Shown: positions 33,493 to 42,802, counted from the stretch's first letter. The stretch: 64,000 nucleotides of DNA from Subtercola sp. PAMC28395 (GCF_018889995.1 NZ_CP076547.1:1426001-1490000), one strand, 5' to 3'. Numbers and translations: made by a program. Notes: generated by a model from the letters alone, not told the origin.

Positions 33493-33571
33493 CAGCAGAC
33501 GCCAACGTTCAGCTCTGAACGCGTAGTATCTATCGGTGGGATGCGCCTGACGTCCCCGGGAAAGAGCACGA

Positions 33572-34516
33572 ATGGCAAGCGTTGCCGAGGTACGAGCTGC
33601 ACGATTGGCCGAACTGCCCTTCGAGGTTTCGGTCAGCGCGGGCCCCAAGGCCGTCGGGGGCTTCGTCGCCTCGATCAAAGAGATCGTCTCGCATCGCCAG
33701 CTTCTCGACCTTCTCATCCGGCGCGAACTGAAGTCGCGTTACAAAGACAGCAGCCTCGGGTTCGTCTGGTCACTGATCAAGCCGCTCACGCAATTGCTGA
33801 TCTACTACGTGTTCATCGGAACTGTGCTCGGGGCCTCGCGTGGTGTTCCCGACTTCGCCATCTTCGTCTTCGCAGGTCTCACCCTGTGGGGGCTCTACTC
33901 CGAGATCATCGCTTCGGGTACCTCGTCGATTGTGACCAACGCCGGGTTGATCAAGAAGGTCTACCTGCCTCGCGAGATCTTTCCGCTGGCCGCTACCGGT
34001 TCTGCTATCTTCAACTTCCTGATCCAGTTCGGCATCCTGATCCTTGCGACGGTCGTTCTCGGGCAGTTCCCGGTGTCACTCAACCTGCTCTATGTACCTG
34101 CAGCCGTGGTCATCGTGCTGATCTGGGGCGTGGCGTTCGCCATCCTGCTCTCAGCTCTCAACGTGTATCTGCGAGACATCCAGTACCTGGTCGAGGTTGC
34201 AATGCTGCTGCTGTTCTGGGCCTCGCCGATCGTCTACTCATGGACACTGGTCGTGAACGCGGTGAAGAACCACAGCTGGCTCCTCGAGGTCTACCTGTTG
34301 AACCCGATCTCCCTCGCGATCCTCGCCTTCCAGCGGGGCATCTGGCAGGCCGGCAGCCAGACGCGGGTCATTGAAGGCAACACCATTCCTCCCCAGGAAT
34401 GGCCAGCAAACATGGATCTGCGCCTCATCGTCTGCGCCGTGGTGGGGCTTGTTGTGCTGTACTTCGCGCAGCGCATCTTCTCCCGCCTGCAGGGCAACTT
34501 CGCGCAGGAGATCTGA
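33572..34516 (+). CDS. Wzm-type ABC transporter permease for polysaccharide export
   Basis: A 314-residue membrane protein of the ABC-2 type, with a cytoplasmic start and six helices between about residues 65 and 300. The segment IRRELKSRYKDSSLGFVWSLIKPL near 52 is the signature of Wzm/RfbA/TagG permeases. It exports lipid-linked glycans with the ATPase encoded next. A GGGAAAG sequence lies upstream of the ATG. The TAGTAT at 33524-33529 might be the -10 of a promoter with a 36-nt leader. The stop overlaps the ATPase start by 1 bp (TGATG). Confidence 0.92.
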   Translation: MASVAEVRAARLAELPFEVSVSAGPKAVGGFVASIKEIVSHRQLLDLLIRRELKSRYKDSSLGFVWSLIKPLTQLLIYYVFIGTVLGASRGVPDFAIFVFAGLTLWGLYSEIIASGTSSIVTNAGLIKKVYLPREIFPLAATGSAIFNFLIQFGILILATVVLGQFPVSLNLLYVPAAVVIVLIWGVAFAILLSALNVYLRDIQYLVEVAMLLLFWASPIVYSWTLVVNAVKNHSWLLEVYLLNPISLAILAFQRGIWQAGSQTRVIEGNTIPPQEWPANMDLRLIVCAVVGLVVLYFAQRIFSRLQGNFAQEI

Positions 34517-35271
34517 TGCCGTCACCGCTGCTCGCCAACGCCCCGACCGTCGTCAGGGCGACGAACGTCTCCAAACGTTTTGTCATTCGTAAAGACAAGT
34601 CGCTGAAGGAGCGGATCGTCAATTTCGGGCGGTCCAACAAGCACAAAGACGACTTCTGGGCCCTCCGCGACGTGTCGTTCGAGATCAAGGCGGGGTCGAC
34701 GATCGGCCTGGTCGGTGCCAATGGCTCAGGCAAGAGCACCCTTCTGAAGGTACTCGGCGGCATCATCGAGCCGAACGACGGATCTGTGCAGCGCCGCGGC
34801 CGCCTTGCCGCGCTCCTCGAGCTCGGCGCGGGGTTCCATCCCGATCTCACCGGGCGCGAGAACGTCTACCTGAACAGTTCCATCCTCGGTTTGAGCCGCG
34901 CGCAGACTGACGAGTACTTCGATTCCATCGTCGAATTCTCAGAGATCGAAGCTTTCATCGACACCCAGGTGAAGTTCTACTCCTCGGGCATGTACGTACG
35001 ACTCGCCTTCGCCATCGCTGTTCACGTCGACCCCGACATACTGCTGGTCGACGAGGTTCTGGCTGTGGGAGACGAGCCGTTCCAGGAGAAGTGCATGAAC
35101 AAGATCCGCGAGTTCCAGCAGGAGGGGCGCACGATCATTCTGGTGAGCCATTCTGCGGCGCAGGTCGAAGACCTGTGCGACCGGGTCGTCGTGCTCTCGC
35201 ACGGGAATGTGGTCTTTGACGGTGGACCGGCAGAGGGAATCCTGGCGCTCCGGGAGTCCTTCGAGCACTGA
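34516..35271 (+). CDS. Wzt-type ABC transporter ATPase for polysaccharide export
   Basis: A 251-residue ATPase. Walker A is GANGSGKST near residue 75, the signature motif is YSSGMYVRLAFAIA near 158, Walker B is ILLVDEV near 176, and the switch histidine is in LVSHSAAQ near 213. The SLKERIVNFGR segment near 33 and the LLELGAGFHPDLTGREN segment near 105 are typical of the Wzt/TagH group. At this length it lacks the C-terminal carbohydrate-binding domain that long Wzt proteins use to recognise finished chains. AGGAG lies 5 nt before the ATG. It pairs with the permease encoded just upstream. Confidence 0.92.
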   Translation: MPSPLLANAPTVVRATNVSKRFVIRKDKSLKERIVNFGRSNKHKDDFWALRDVSFEIKAGSTIGLVGANGSGKSTLLKVLGGIIEPNDGSVQRRGRLAALLELGAGFHPDLTGRENVYLNSSILGLSRAQTDEYFDSIVEFSEIEAFIDTQVKFYSSGMYVRLAFAIAVHVDPDILLVDEVLAVGDEPFQEKCMNKIREFQQEGRTIILVSHSAAQVEDLCDRVVVLSHGNVVFDGGPAEGILALRESFEH

Positions 35272-35308
35272 CCCCTTCTGTCAGGGACGGTTCACCTGGT
35301 CGAGCGGC

Positions 35309-36496
35309 TCAGTTTGTCGCGCGGCGGTTTCTGAACAGGCCCGCCTGCCACTTGATCACGCCGATCGGGCCCCGTGAATCCAGATCGCCCAATCGGGCAG
35401 CCAGAAGGTCGCGTTCGGCGGTGAGCTCGGCGTTCTCGCGTTCGGCGCCAGCGAGGGCCGTCTCGAGCCGTTCGATCTTCTCATTGCGCAACTGGACCTC
35501 ATGGTGGAGGCGACTGATCTCGACCCGGCCTGCTTCGAGCTCGTCGAAGTTGACAGAGATCCACGAAGTGAAGGCGCGCGCGATGGTCAGGGCAGTGACG
35601 TGCGAACCTGCGACGATCTGCTCGGCAGTGGAGAGGTGCCGGCCACCGCTGACGATGTCGTCGTCGATCGGAACGTCACACAGCGCAGAGAGCGCATCCG
35701 TCTTGCGGGGAGCGGTGGCCAACGTCGAAGCCCAACGCTCGGAGAAGATCTCGCCAGAGTGGGTCGCCGCCCAGGTTCGAAAGGCGATGCCCGACGAGGT
35801 GGAGCCACCGGAGAGGTGAACCACACGGGCGCGAGGTTCGAAGACGACGTCGTCCCCGGCCGACCGCAATCGGAATTGCAGGTCGACGTCTTCGAAGTAC
35901 GCGGGTTCGTAGATGGGGTCGAATCCGGCGGCCCTGCGGAACAGCTCTGTTCGAACCAGGAGCGCGGCGGCAGACCCGTAGTCGATCTGGCGCCGTTCGA
36001 GCAGACCCGCAGCCGCCGCTTCGTCGAGTGTCATCCCCGCTCCGAACTGCACCGTGCCCCTGTCGCCGAGTACCCGGCTCCCGGCCTCCTGCACAGAGCC
36101 ATCGGGATTCAGGAGAAGGCTGGCGACCGCACCCGCACTGTCGTCCGACAGAATGCCACGATGAAGGGCACCCAGCCAGAATTCGTCGACGACGGTGTCG
36201 TCGTTCAGGAACACGACGAACTCACCACGGGCAAGTGAGGCGCCGGCATTGCACCCGCCACCGAAGCCGACGTTCTCGGGAATATCGAGAATCCGTGCCC
36301 CGGTCACCGTTGTCGCCAGCGCGTCCTTCACTGCGTCGTCTGCACCGTTCTGAACGACGATCACCTCGAACGCAGGCGCATCCTGTGACGCAGCCAGTGA
36401 TCTCAGGCAATCGATGAGCGGTTCATCAAGGCGCCAGGCAAGAACGATGACGCTGCAGACGGGCTCAGTGGTCTCGACGAAGTCAACTACGGGCAT
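35309..36496 (-). CDS. GT2-family glycosyltransferase with C-terminal coiled coil
   Basis: A 395-residue enzyme. The GT-A domain begins near residue 12 (VCSVIVLAWRLDEPLIDCL), with VVQNGADDAV near 45, NVGFGGGCNAGASLARG near 74, FLNDDTVVDEFWLG near 95 as the metal site, and FDPIYEPAYFEDVDLQFRLR near 203. Residues 310-375 form a coiled coil (SRLHHEVQLRNEKIERLETALAGAE). The last residues GVIKWQAGLFRNR are basic. ATG 36496 is preferred since AGGAG lies 8 nt upstream; ATG 36514 is an alternative. It converges with wzt, 37 bp away, so it is probably transcribed separately from the exporter. Confidence 0.88.
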   Translation of the reverse strand: MPVVDFVETTEPVCSVIVLAWRLDEPLIDCLRSLAASQDAPAFEVIVVQNGADDAVKDALATTVTGARILDIPENVGFGGGCNAGASLARGEFVVFLNDDTVVDEFWLGALHRGILSDDSAGAVASLLLNPDGSVQEAGSRVLGDRGTVQFGAGMTLDEAAAAGLLERRQIDYGSAAALLVRTELFRRAAGFDPIYEPAYFEDVDLQFRLRSAGDDVVFEPRARVVHLSGGSTSSGIAFRTWAATHSGEIFSERWASTLATAPRKTDALSALCDVPIDDDIVSGGRHLSTAEQIVAGSHVTALTIARAFTSWISVNFDELEAGRVEISRLHHEVQLRNEKIERLETALAGAERENAELTAERDLLAARLGDLDSRGPIGVIKWQAGLFRNRRATN

Positions 36497-36566
36497 TCTC
36501 GGCTCTCCTGGCATGCTGACGAAGTCCGGGCGGCTCCGATGCAGTACCGCAACCAGCCTATGGGGT

Positions 36567-37958
36567 TCAGCCCGCCACCGCGCGAGGCGGTGGCCCGAGC
36601 GGCAGCGGGTCGAGCTTCACCTTGGTGGCGAGGAGTACGAGCAGCAGGAAGTTGCCCTCGACCAGGAGCCGCGACTCAGTGAGGCTCTGGATCACGAGGG
36701 CCGCGAGCAGCAACAGCGGCAACAGGGCGATGGCCTGGTACGGCGAGGGGGTGCCGCCGACGGTGGCGCTCGGAGTGGGATCAACGGCCATCCACCAGCA
36801 CCGCACGGTGGTGGCGGCGATCAGACACCCGAACACGAACACGCCCACGAACCCCAGCTGAAGAAAGAGGTCGACCCAGGCATTGTGCGCCTGAAGGTAC
36901 TCGGTGCCGTCGATGACGACCAAGCCATTGAACGGCTCCACCCACGGTGCCCAGTAGCTCACCCAGCCCCAACCGAAGACCGGGTGCTGCCAGGCCAGGT
37001 TCAGCACCGTGTTCCAGATGTCGACGCGCCCGGTGAGGTCGTCGCCGCGCCCGAGCAGAGGGAAGAGTTGGTCAGAGAGGGTGATCGTCGCATAGGCGAC
37101 GCCGCCCAGCCCCAGAATGCCGAACGGGTAGATCGCCAGTCTCTTGTGAACCGGCACCCGGCGGATGAGCATCGCGATGAGCAGTACGAAGGCCACACCG
37201 ACAGTGGCCATGAGCACGGTGGCCGAGCGGGTGAGGGAATGGGCAAGAAGCGCCACGGCGAGCCAGATGACGCTGTTGACTGCGCCCCTGGTTCTTTCGA
37301 CCCACTCAATTGCGAACACGATGAGCGCGAGAAGAGCGAGGAAGGCCAACAGGTTCCGGTTGCCCACGATGCCCTGGATCGGCCCGCCGTTCAGCAGCTC
37401 CGCCGAGCTCCACTCGTATTCCAGCGGCACGCCCTGGCCACCCGAGAAGATCCACAGCGCATGCAGAGGCTGCCGGATGATCGTGCCGACGTAGACCTCG
37501 AACACCAACGACAACCCCAGCAGCCAGCGCAGTGCCACGCCGAGCGCCCGGAGGATCTCGAGCCAGGTGAGGGTGACGGCCAGGGTCACGCCGGCGATGG
37601 CTGCGAGCCACTGGGCGGTGACGCCCAGCGCTGTCGCGCCGGTGTACTGGGACCAGAGCAGCGACCCCGTACAGAGCACGAGGAAGGCGGCAAGCGGCTT
37701 GGAGTACCGCGTCCAGCGCACGGGGCTGACTCGATGGCTCCGCGCCAGCACCACGGCGCAGGCGATCGTGAGCCCGACCACCAGGACGATGAACGCCGGC
37801 CAGCCCAGCAGGCTCTGCCAGGCATCACCCCCGAGCGCCGTGAACAGCACGAACCCGGCGAACCGTACACGCGCTTTCGCGCCCGACGTGGGTTCGGCCG
37901 CGGCAACGAAGGCCGGCCTGTACAGCAGCGGGTCGTCAGAGCGCACAGAGGATTTCAT
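36567..37958 (-). CDS. O-antigen ligase-like (Wzy_C) membrane protein
   Basis: A 463-residue protein with about 11 membrane helices and a large loop around residues 290-350. The loop segment RGDDLTGRVDIWNTVLNLAWQHPVFGWGWVSYW near 287, followed by HNAWVDLFLQLGF, matches the O-antigen ligase/polymerase (Wzy_C) family: the GR-x-IW and HN..L motifs are the best conserved. Such enzymes join polymerised glycans to acceptors, or polymerise repeats, outside the membrane. The presence of an ABC exporter nearby suggests ligation rather than Wzy-type polymerisation, but this is inference. The gene lies 70 bp from the GT2 gene downstream. Confidence 0.87.
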   Translation of the reverse strand: MKSSVRSDDPLLYRPAFVAAAEPTSGAKARVRFAGFVLFTALGGDAWQSLLGWPAFIVLVVGLTIACAVVLARSHRVSPVRWTRYSKPLAAFLVLCTGSLLWSQYTGATALGVTAQWLAAIAGVTLAVTLTWLEILRALGVALRWLLGLSLVFEVYVGTIIRQPLHALWIFSGGQGVPLEYEWSSAELLNGGPIQGIVGNRNLLAFLALLALIVFAIEWVERTRGAVNSVIWLAVALLAHSLTRSATVLMATVGVAFVLLIAMLIRRVPVHKRLAIYPFGILGLGGVAYATITLSDQLFPLLGRGDDLTGRVDIWNTVLNLAWQHPVFGWGWVSYWAPWVEPFNGLVVIDGTEYLQAHNAWVDLFLQLGFVGVFVFGCLIAATTVRCWWMAVDPTPSATVGGTPSPYQAIALLPLLLLAALVIQSLTESRLLVEGNFLLLVLLATKVKLDPLPLGPPPRAVAG

Positions 37959-38060
37959 CAGTCCTCAAGGCTACCCAGCCAACCCAGACTCACGCCCCCG
38001 AGTAGGGGGCATTCCCCTCAATCGTTATAGGAAGGACGCAACTCGGCCCGGTGGTGGGGA

Positions 38061-39248
38061 CTAAACGAAGGCAGCAAAGCCGGTGATCGTGCGTCCCACG
38101 ATGAGAGTGTTCATCTCGCGGGTGCCCTCGTAGGAATACAGCGCCTCGGCGTCGGCGAAGTGACGGGCCACGTCGTATTCCAGAACGATTCCGTTGCCGC
38201 CGAGGGCCTCGCGGCACCAGGCGACGGTTTCGCGCATGCGGGCAGTGGCGAAGGCCTTGGCCAGCGCAGAGTGCTCGTCGCGCTGAACACCTTCGTCGAG
38301 CATCCGTGACACCTGGACGACCATGCCCAGGCTCGAGGTGATGTTGCCGAGGCTCTTCACCAGGAGGTCTTGCACGAGCTGGTGCGAGGCGATCGGCTTG
38401 CCGAACTGCACACGCTGCTTGGTGTACCTGAGCGCCGCTTCGTAGGCGCCGATCGAGTTGCCGACCGCGGCCCAGGCCACCTCGGCACGGGTGAGGCGCA
38501 AGACCGATGCGGTGTCGCGGAAGCTGTTCGCGTTCTGCAGGCGCATCGACTCGGGTACGCGCACGTTCTCGAGGGTGATGTCGGCATTCTGTACGATGCG
38601 AAGGCTCTGCTTGCCCTCGATCTTGGTGGCCGTGTACCCGGGGGTGTCGGTCTTCACGATGAAGCCCTTCACCTGCCCGTCTTCGGCCGACTTCGCCCAG
38701 ATGATCGTGATGTCGCTGAAGGTGGCATTGCCGATCCAGCGCTTGGAGCCGTTCAGGATCCAGTCGTCGCCATCGCGCGTGGCCACAGTGCGAAGCCCCT
38801 GGGCCGAGTCAGACCCTGAGTCGGGCTCGGTGAGGCCGAACGCACCGACGATCTCGCCGGTCGCCATCTTCGGCAGCCACTCGGCGCGCTGTTCGTCTGA
38901 ACCGGCGACGTTCACCGACCCCATGGCGAGCCCATTGTGCACACCGACGTGGGTGGCGACAGAGGCATCGATGCGGGCGAGCTCGAGGGCGACGAATCCG
39001 CGGAAGACGGCCGAGTTCTCGAACGGCTTGGTCGACTCCCAACCGAAGCGGTACACGTCGAGCTCTGCGAGCTTCTTCACGATCTGGTGCGGGAACTCCG
39101 CACGCTCCCACAGGCCGTTCACGAGCGGCTTGACCTCGGTCTCGAGGTAGCTGCGCAGAGCCATGATCGACTCCTTCTCCTGTTCGCTCAGGTGAGCCGA
39201 GTAGCCGAAGAAGTCGCTGGCGAGGGGTTCGAAAGTCATGGGGTTCAT
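38061..39248 (-). CDS. Acyl-CoA dehydrogenase, glutaryl-CoA dehydrogenase-like
   Basis: A 395-residue FAD enzyme. The FAD/substrate motif FGLTEPDSGSD near residue 136 and DWILNGSKRWIGNATFSDI near 162 are standard. The C-terminal YEGTREMNTLIVGRTITGFAAF places the catalytic Glu in the YEGT context typical of the glutaryl-CoA dehydrogenase branch, rather than the short-chain branch. The N-terminal 30 residues match the family too (FYG..S..L..E at the start). It has no evident link to glycan synthesis and marks the return to housekeeping genes after the glycan region. It diverges from manA over a 124-bp intergenic region with AT-rich stretches near manA. Confidence 0.92.
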   Translation of the reverse strand: MNPMTFEPLASDFFGYSAHLSEQEKESIMALRSYLETEVKPLVNGLWERAEFPHQIVKKLAELDVYRFGWESTKPFENSAVFRGFVALELARIDASVATHVGVHNGLAMGSVNVAGSDEQRAEWLPKMATGEIVGAFGLTEPDSGSDSAQGLRTVATRDGDDWILNGSKRWIGNATFSDITIIWAKSAEDGQVKGFIVKTDTPGYTATKIEGKQSLRIVQNADITLENVRVPESMRLQNANSFRDTASVLRLTRAEVAWAAVGNSIGAYEAALRYTKQRVQFGKPIASHQLVQDLLVKSLGNITSSLGMVVQVSRMLDEGVQRDEHSALAKAFATARMRETVAWCREALGGNGIVLEYDVARHFADAEALYSYEGTREMNTLIVGRTITGFAAFV

Positions 39249-39372
39249 CCGTTCGGTTCTGTGTCACTGTGGCCGCACATCGCTGTCACGGCCGCATCAG
39301 CCTAGGGGCGGTGCCAGAGCCCTCAAACCCAGTTGGTAGTTTGGTCTAAAACAACGGAGGGGTTTCTTCAGA

Positions 39373-40617
39373 ATGTTCGTACAGATCACCAACACGCCCC
39401 GGGATTACGCGTGGGGCTCCGAGCGTGCGATCACCGACCTTCTGGGCCAACCCGCCTCCACCTCTCCCCAGGCCGAGCTCTGGCTGGGCGCTCACCCGGG
39501 TTCGCCCAGCGTGATCGTCGACCCCGCGCAGACCGGCGGCGCCCGCACGCTCACGGAGTGGATCGCGAACGACCCGGAACGGGCATCCGGCAGCCATGGC
39601 CACCTGCCCTACCTGTTGAAGATCCTGAGCGCCGAGCGACCGCTCTCCCTGCAGGCGCACCCGACGCTGAGCGCTGCCCGGGCAGGCTTCGAACGTGAGA
39701 ACGCCGAGGGTCTCGCGCCCGACGCGCCGAACCGCAACTACAAAGACCCACTGCACAAGCCGGAGGTCATCTTTGCGCTGAGCGAGAAATTCGAGGCGCT
39801 CTGCGGGTTCCGGCCCGTCTCAGAGATCCACGGCATCATCACCCTGCTGAAGGCGGCGGATGCCCGGGCCGCCGTGCCCGAACCCGAGCTGCTGTCGGCC
39901 CTCGAGAGCCAGTTGCGCGGCGACACCCACGAGGCTCTGCGCACTGCGGTGGAGTGGCTGCTCTCCGGTGGCGAAGAGGTGCTCGCGCTGGTGCGGCAGG
40001 TGACGTCGCTCGTCGGCGGCGACGGTTCTGGTGACGAGGGTGCGGCCGAGGGGCTGCTCGAGGGTGAGTTCGGGGCCGCGCTTGCGACCGTGCGTGACCT
40101 CGCGGCCGAGTACCCCGGCGACCCGGGCGTCGTGATCTCGCTGCTGCTCAACCGCGTGACGCTGAATCGGGGTGAGGCGCTCTTCCTGCCGGCCGGCAAC
40201 ATCCATGCCTATCTGAAGGGGCTCGGGGTCGAGCTCATGGCCGCCTCCGACAATGTGCTGCGGGGCGGGCTCACGCCGAAGTACATCGACGTGCCGGAGC
40301 TGCTGAGTGTGCTGGTGTTCGACTCGTTGCCCGTGCCGTACCTGAACCCCGGGCATCCTTCTGCGGGTGTCGAGGTGTACCAGCCCGACGTGATCGACTT
40401 CGAACTCGTGCGGGTGACGCCAGGGCTGGTGGATGCCCGGTACCTGCCTCTCGGGCCGGCCATCGTCATCTGCACCTCGGGTGGGGTGACTGTCTCGTCG
40501 GCGACGGGTTCGGCGATGGTCGCGCACGGTGCCTCGTTCTTCGTGACGCCAGACGAGGGCGAGCTCACGTTCTCGGGCGAGGGTGAGCTCTTTCTGGCGG
40601 GGCCGGGGGCTGCGTAA
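39373..40617 (+). CDS. manA: Mannose-6-phosphate isomerase (type I)
   Basis: A 414-residue zinc enzyme that interconverts fructose-6-phosphate and mannose-6-phosphate, the first step to GDP-mannose. The pattern YAWGS at residues 11-15, PLSLQAHPTLSAARAGF near 91 (zinc ligands in QxH), and NYKDPLHKPEVIFAL near 121 with the conserved Lys-Pro-Glu are the type I signatures. LPAGNIHAYLKGLGVELMAASDNVLRGGLTPKYID near 274 holds the later zinc ligand and active-site residues. An Ala/Pro and Gly-rich insertion near 195-235 lengthens the protein modestly. AGGGG precedes the ATG by 10 nt. It would supply sugars to the glycan region. Confidence 0.96.
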   Translation: MFVQITNTPRDYAWGSERAITDLLGQPASTSPQAELWLGAHPGSPSVIVDPAQTGGARTLTEWIANDPERASGSHGHLPYLLKILSAERPLSLQAHPTLSAARAGFERENAEGLAPDAPNRNYKDPLHKPEVIFALSEKFEALCGFRPVSEIHGIITLLKAADARAAVPEPELLSALESQLRGDTHEALRTAVEWLLSGGEEVLALVRQVTSLVGGDGSGDEGAAEGLLEGEFGAALATVRDLAAEYPGDPGVVISLLLNRVTLNRGEALFLPAGNIHAYLKGLGVELMAASDNVLRGGLTPKYIDVPELLSVLVFDSLPVPYLNPGHPSAGVEVYQPDVIDFELVRVTPGLVDARYLPLGPAIVICTSGGVTVSSATGSAMVAHGASFFVTPDEGELTFSGEGELFLAGPGAA

Positions 40618-40684
40618 GCACGATGGGGTCGCCCCGGGTTCGGAGGCAGATCCGCCTCTGCACCGTTGATACGGTTGACGCATC

Positions 40685-42802
40685 GTGACAATGACCAGAC
40701 GCCAGATCCGCGAGGATGCCGCCATCAAGGGAGGAGGCATCCGACCCGAGATCCAGGCTCTGCGCGCGATCGCTGTTCTCTCGGTCGTGGTCTATCACCT
40801 CTGGCCCGTGAGGCTGCCGGGCGGTTTTGTCGGTGTCGACATCTTCTTCGTCATCTCCGGCTTTCTCATCGTCGGGCACCTCATGCGGGAGATCGACCGC
40901 ACGGGGAGCGTGCGACTGCTGGTCTTCTGGGCACGGCGGGCACGACGCCTCCTTCCTGCCAGCCTCCTCGTGCTCGCCGTCACGGGGCTCGCAGTACTCA
41001 TGGCCGTGCCCACCGTGCAGTGGCAGCAGTTCTACTCGGAGATCGGCGCCTCTGCGCTCTACGTGCAGAACTGGCTGCTGGCCTACAACGCCGTCGACTA
41101 CCTGGCCGCGGTGAATGCTCCCTCGCCGGTGGAACACTTCTGGTCGCTGTCGGTCGAGGAGCAGTTCTACCTCGCGTGGCCGCTCGTCATCGTTCTTCTC
41201 CTGGCCGTCGGCAGGCTGCGCAGAGTCTCTTCGCGGCGTTCCATCGTTGTCGGCGTCCTGGTTGTTGTGACGGCGGCCAGTCTCGTGTACTCCATCTATG
41301 CGGTCGCCGTCACCCCGTCGGCTGCGTACTTCGTCACGACCGCTCGGGCGTGGGAGTTCGGCGCAGGCGGACTGCTTGCCCTGCTCACACAGGGTGCTGC
41401 GCGTTCTCGACCCCTCCGTGGTGCCGTGGTGAGCTGGCTCGGCCTCACCATCATCGCGATCACGGTGCTGTGCTACTCCGCGGCGACCCCCTTCCCCGGC
41501 ATCGGCGCGATTCCTCCCGTGGTGGGCACCCTCCTGGTGATCTGGGCGGGCTCTGCGACAGGGCGGTGGTCTCCTGGCGCGCTGCTCGGGCTCAGGCCGG
41601 TGCAGTGGGTGGGCGGAGTGTCGTACTCGCTGTATCTCTGGCACTGGCCATTGATCGTGTTGGTCCCGTTTGTGACGGCACAGCCGCTTGATGGGAAGGC
41701 GCGGGTGCTCATCCTGGCTTCCGCCATCCTGCTCGCGTACATCACCAAGCGGTTCGTGGAGGAGCCGTTCAGGGTTCACGCGACCTTGACCCGCCGAGGG
41801 GCAGGGAAGGCGCTCGCCCTCACCCTGGGCTGCACGGTGATCGTGGCGCTCGGAGCAACGCTCGGCTATTGCCAGCCCTTCATCGCGAGCTACCAGATCT
41901 CTGCAGCGGCCGCCGCTGCCATCCGGGACAACCCGAGATGCGCGGGTGCGCCGGCAGCTCTTCCCGAGAACCAGTGCCCCCAGCCGTACGCGGTCACGAC
42001 CCTGACGACTCCTGCCTACGCCGAGACCGACATCGGCCGCGGTGTCCAGTCGGTCGACGAGTGCAAGCAGACCTTCGATGCAACAGCCGTCATGACCTGC
42101 GACATCGGTGACCTGGCGACGGCTACGTCAACTGTCGCGCTGGTCGGGGATTCGCACGCTGGGCAGTACCTCACGGCCCTGGATGAATACGGGCAGGCGA
42201 ATCACATCCATTTCATCACCTATCTGAAGTCCTGGTGTGCTGGTACCGGTGCGTCAGATGTGGCGAGCTTCGGCTATGACGTGCCAGAGCGCATGCAGTC
42301 ATGCACCGATTGGGGGCGGAGTGTGCTTGCGTCGGTGTCGCAGAACGCCGCGATCAATGCGGTGTTGTTCACCGACTACACCAGAAGCTATGTCGAGCCA
42401 CCGCCGAGCCTCGGAGGGCGCCCGATCGCGGCGGGCGACTTCGAGAAGGCGTGGCAACCGCTTCTCGACGCGGGCAAACGGGTGATCGTGATCCGCGATC
42501 TCCCGAACGCCGACAAGGAGGACATTCCCGCCTGTGTCGCCACCCACCTCGCCCAGTACGACCCCTGTTCGCAGCCGCGAGCGACCGCCACTCTCGACCT
42601 GGGACAGGACCCACTGTCGACGGCGGCAGCCCAGATGCCGTCGGTCTCGTTCATCGATCTGACAGACGATCTCTGCGATGCCACAACCTGTCATGTCGTG
42701 ATCGGTGGATTCATCGTCTACTTCGGAAGCAATCATCTGACCCAGACGTTCTCGCGCACCCTCGAGTCGATAGTCGGCCCGCAAATACGGTCCGCTCTCT
42801 GA
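40685..42802 (+). CDS. Membrane O-acyltransferase with SGNH domain (OafA/YrhL-like)
   Basis: A 705-residue protein with about 10-11 membrane helices (residues about 20-385) and a C-terminal SGNH hydrolase-like domain. The IQALRAIAVLSVVVYHLWP segment near residue 22 and the GFVGVDIFFVISGFLI segment near 45 are the acyltransferase-3 signatures, with the catalytic-type histidine in VYHLW. SVEEQFYLAWPL near 155 is also standard. The SGNH part has VALVGDSHAGQY near 485 and a late SNHLTQTF with the His-Asn pair near 680. Such proteins acetylate surface glycans. The start is GTG 40685 or ATG 40691. Confidence 0.9.
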   Translation: MTMTRRQIREDAAIKGGGIRPEIQALRAIAVLSVVVYHLWPVRLPGGFVGVDIFFVISGFLIVGHLMREIDRTGSVRLLVFWARRARRLLPASLLVLAVTGLAVLMAVPTVQWQQFYSEIGASALYVQNWLLAYNAVDYLAAVNAPSPVEHFWSLSVEEQFYLAWPLVIVLLLAVGRLRRVSSRRSIVVGVLVVVTAASLVYSIYAVAVTPSAAYFVTTARAWEFGAGGLLALLTQGAARSRPLRGAVVSWLGLTIIAITVLCYSAATPFPGIGAIPPVVGTLLVIWAGSATGRWSPGALLGLRPVQWVGGVSYSLYLWHWPLIVLVPFVTAQPLDGKARVLILASAILLAYITKRFVEEPFRVHATLTRRGAGKALALTLGCTVIVALGATLGYCQPFIASYQISAAAAAAIRDNPRCAGAPAALPENQCPQPYAVTTLTTPAYAETDIGRGVQSVDECKQTFDATAVMTCDIGDLATATSTVALVGDSHAGQYLTALDEYGQANHIHFITYLKSWCAGTGASDVASFGYDVPERMQSCTDWGRSVLASVSQNAAINAVLFTDYTRSYVEPPPSLGGRPIAAGDFEKAWQPLLDAGKRVIVIRDLPNADKEDIPACVATHLAQYDPCSQPRATATLDLGQDPLSTAAAQMPSVSFIDLTDDLCDATTCHVVIGGFIVYFGSNHLTQTFSRTLESIVGPQIRSAL

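Noticed and set aside
33541..33571. ATG 33541 as a leaderless start after the TAGTAT at 33524
   Set aside because: The ATG is not in frame with the Wzm-type permease, and the spacing of 11 nt from the hexamer is too long; the permease start at 33572 fits the family.
893..37958. Foreign origin of the glycan region from base composition
   Set aside because: I cannot compute GC or codon bias here, and by eye the region is as GC-rich as the flanks; only synteny arguments are given.
36414..38030. A long open frame on the plus strand opposite the O-antigen-ligase-like gene
   Set aside because: It is a mirror of the ligase gene caused by high GC content; the protein is low-complexity (His/Glu/Gln/Arg rich) and has no family signature.
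40670..40675. TACGGT as a leaderless promoter for the acyltransferase gene
   Set aside because: The hexamer ends 9 nt before the GTG, outside the 6-8 nt seen for the others, and its match is weak.
40565..41779. A long open frame on the minus strand opposite the acyltransferase gene
   Set aside because: Its composition is that of an antisense shadow; the sense strand has clear acyltransferase motifs in frame.
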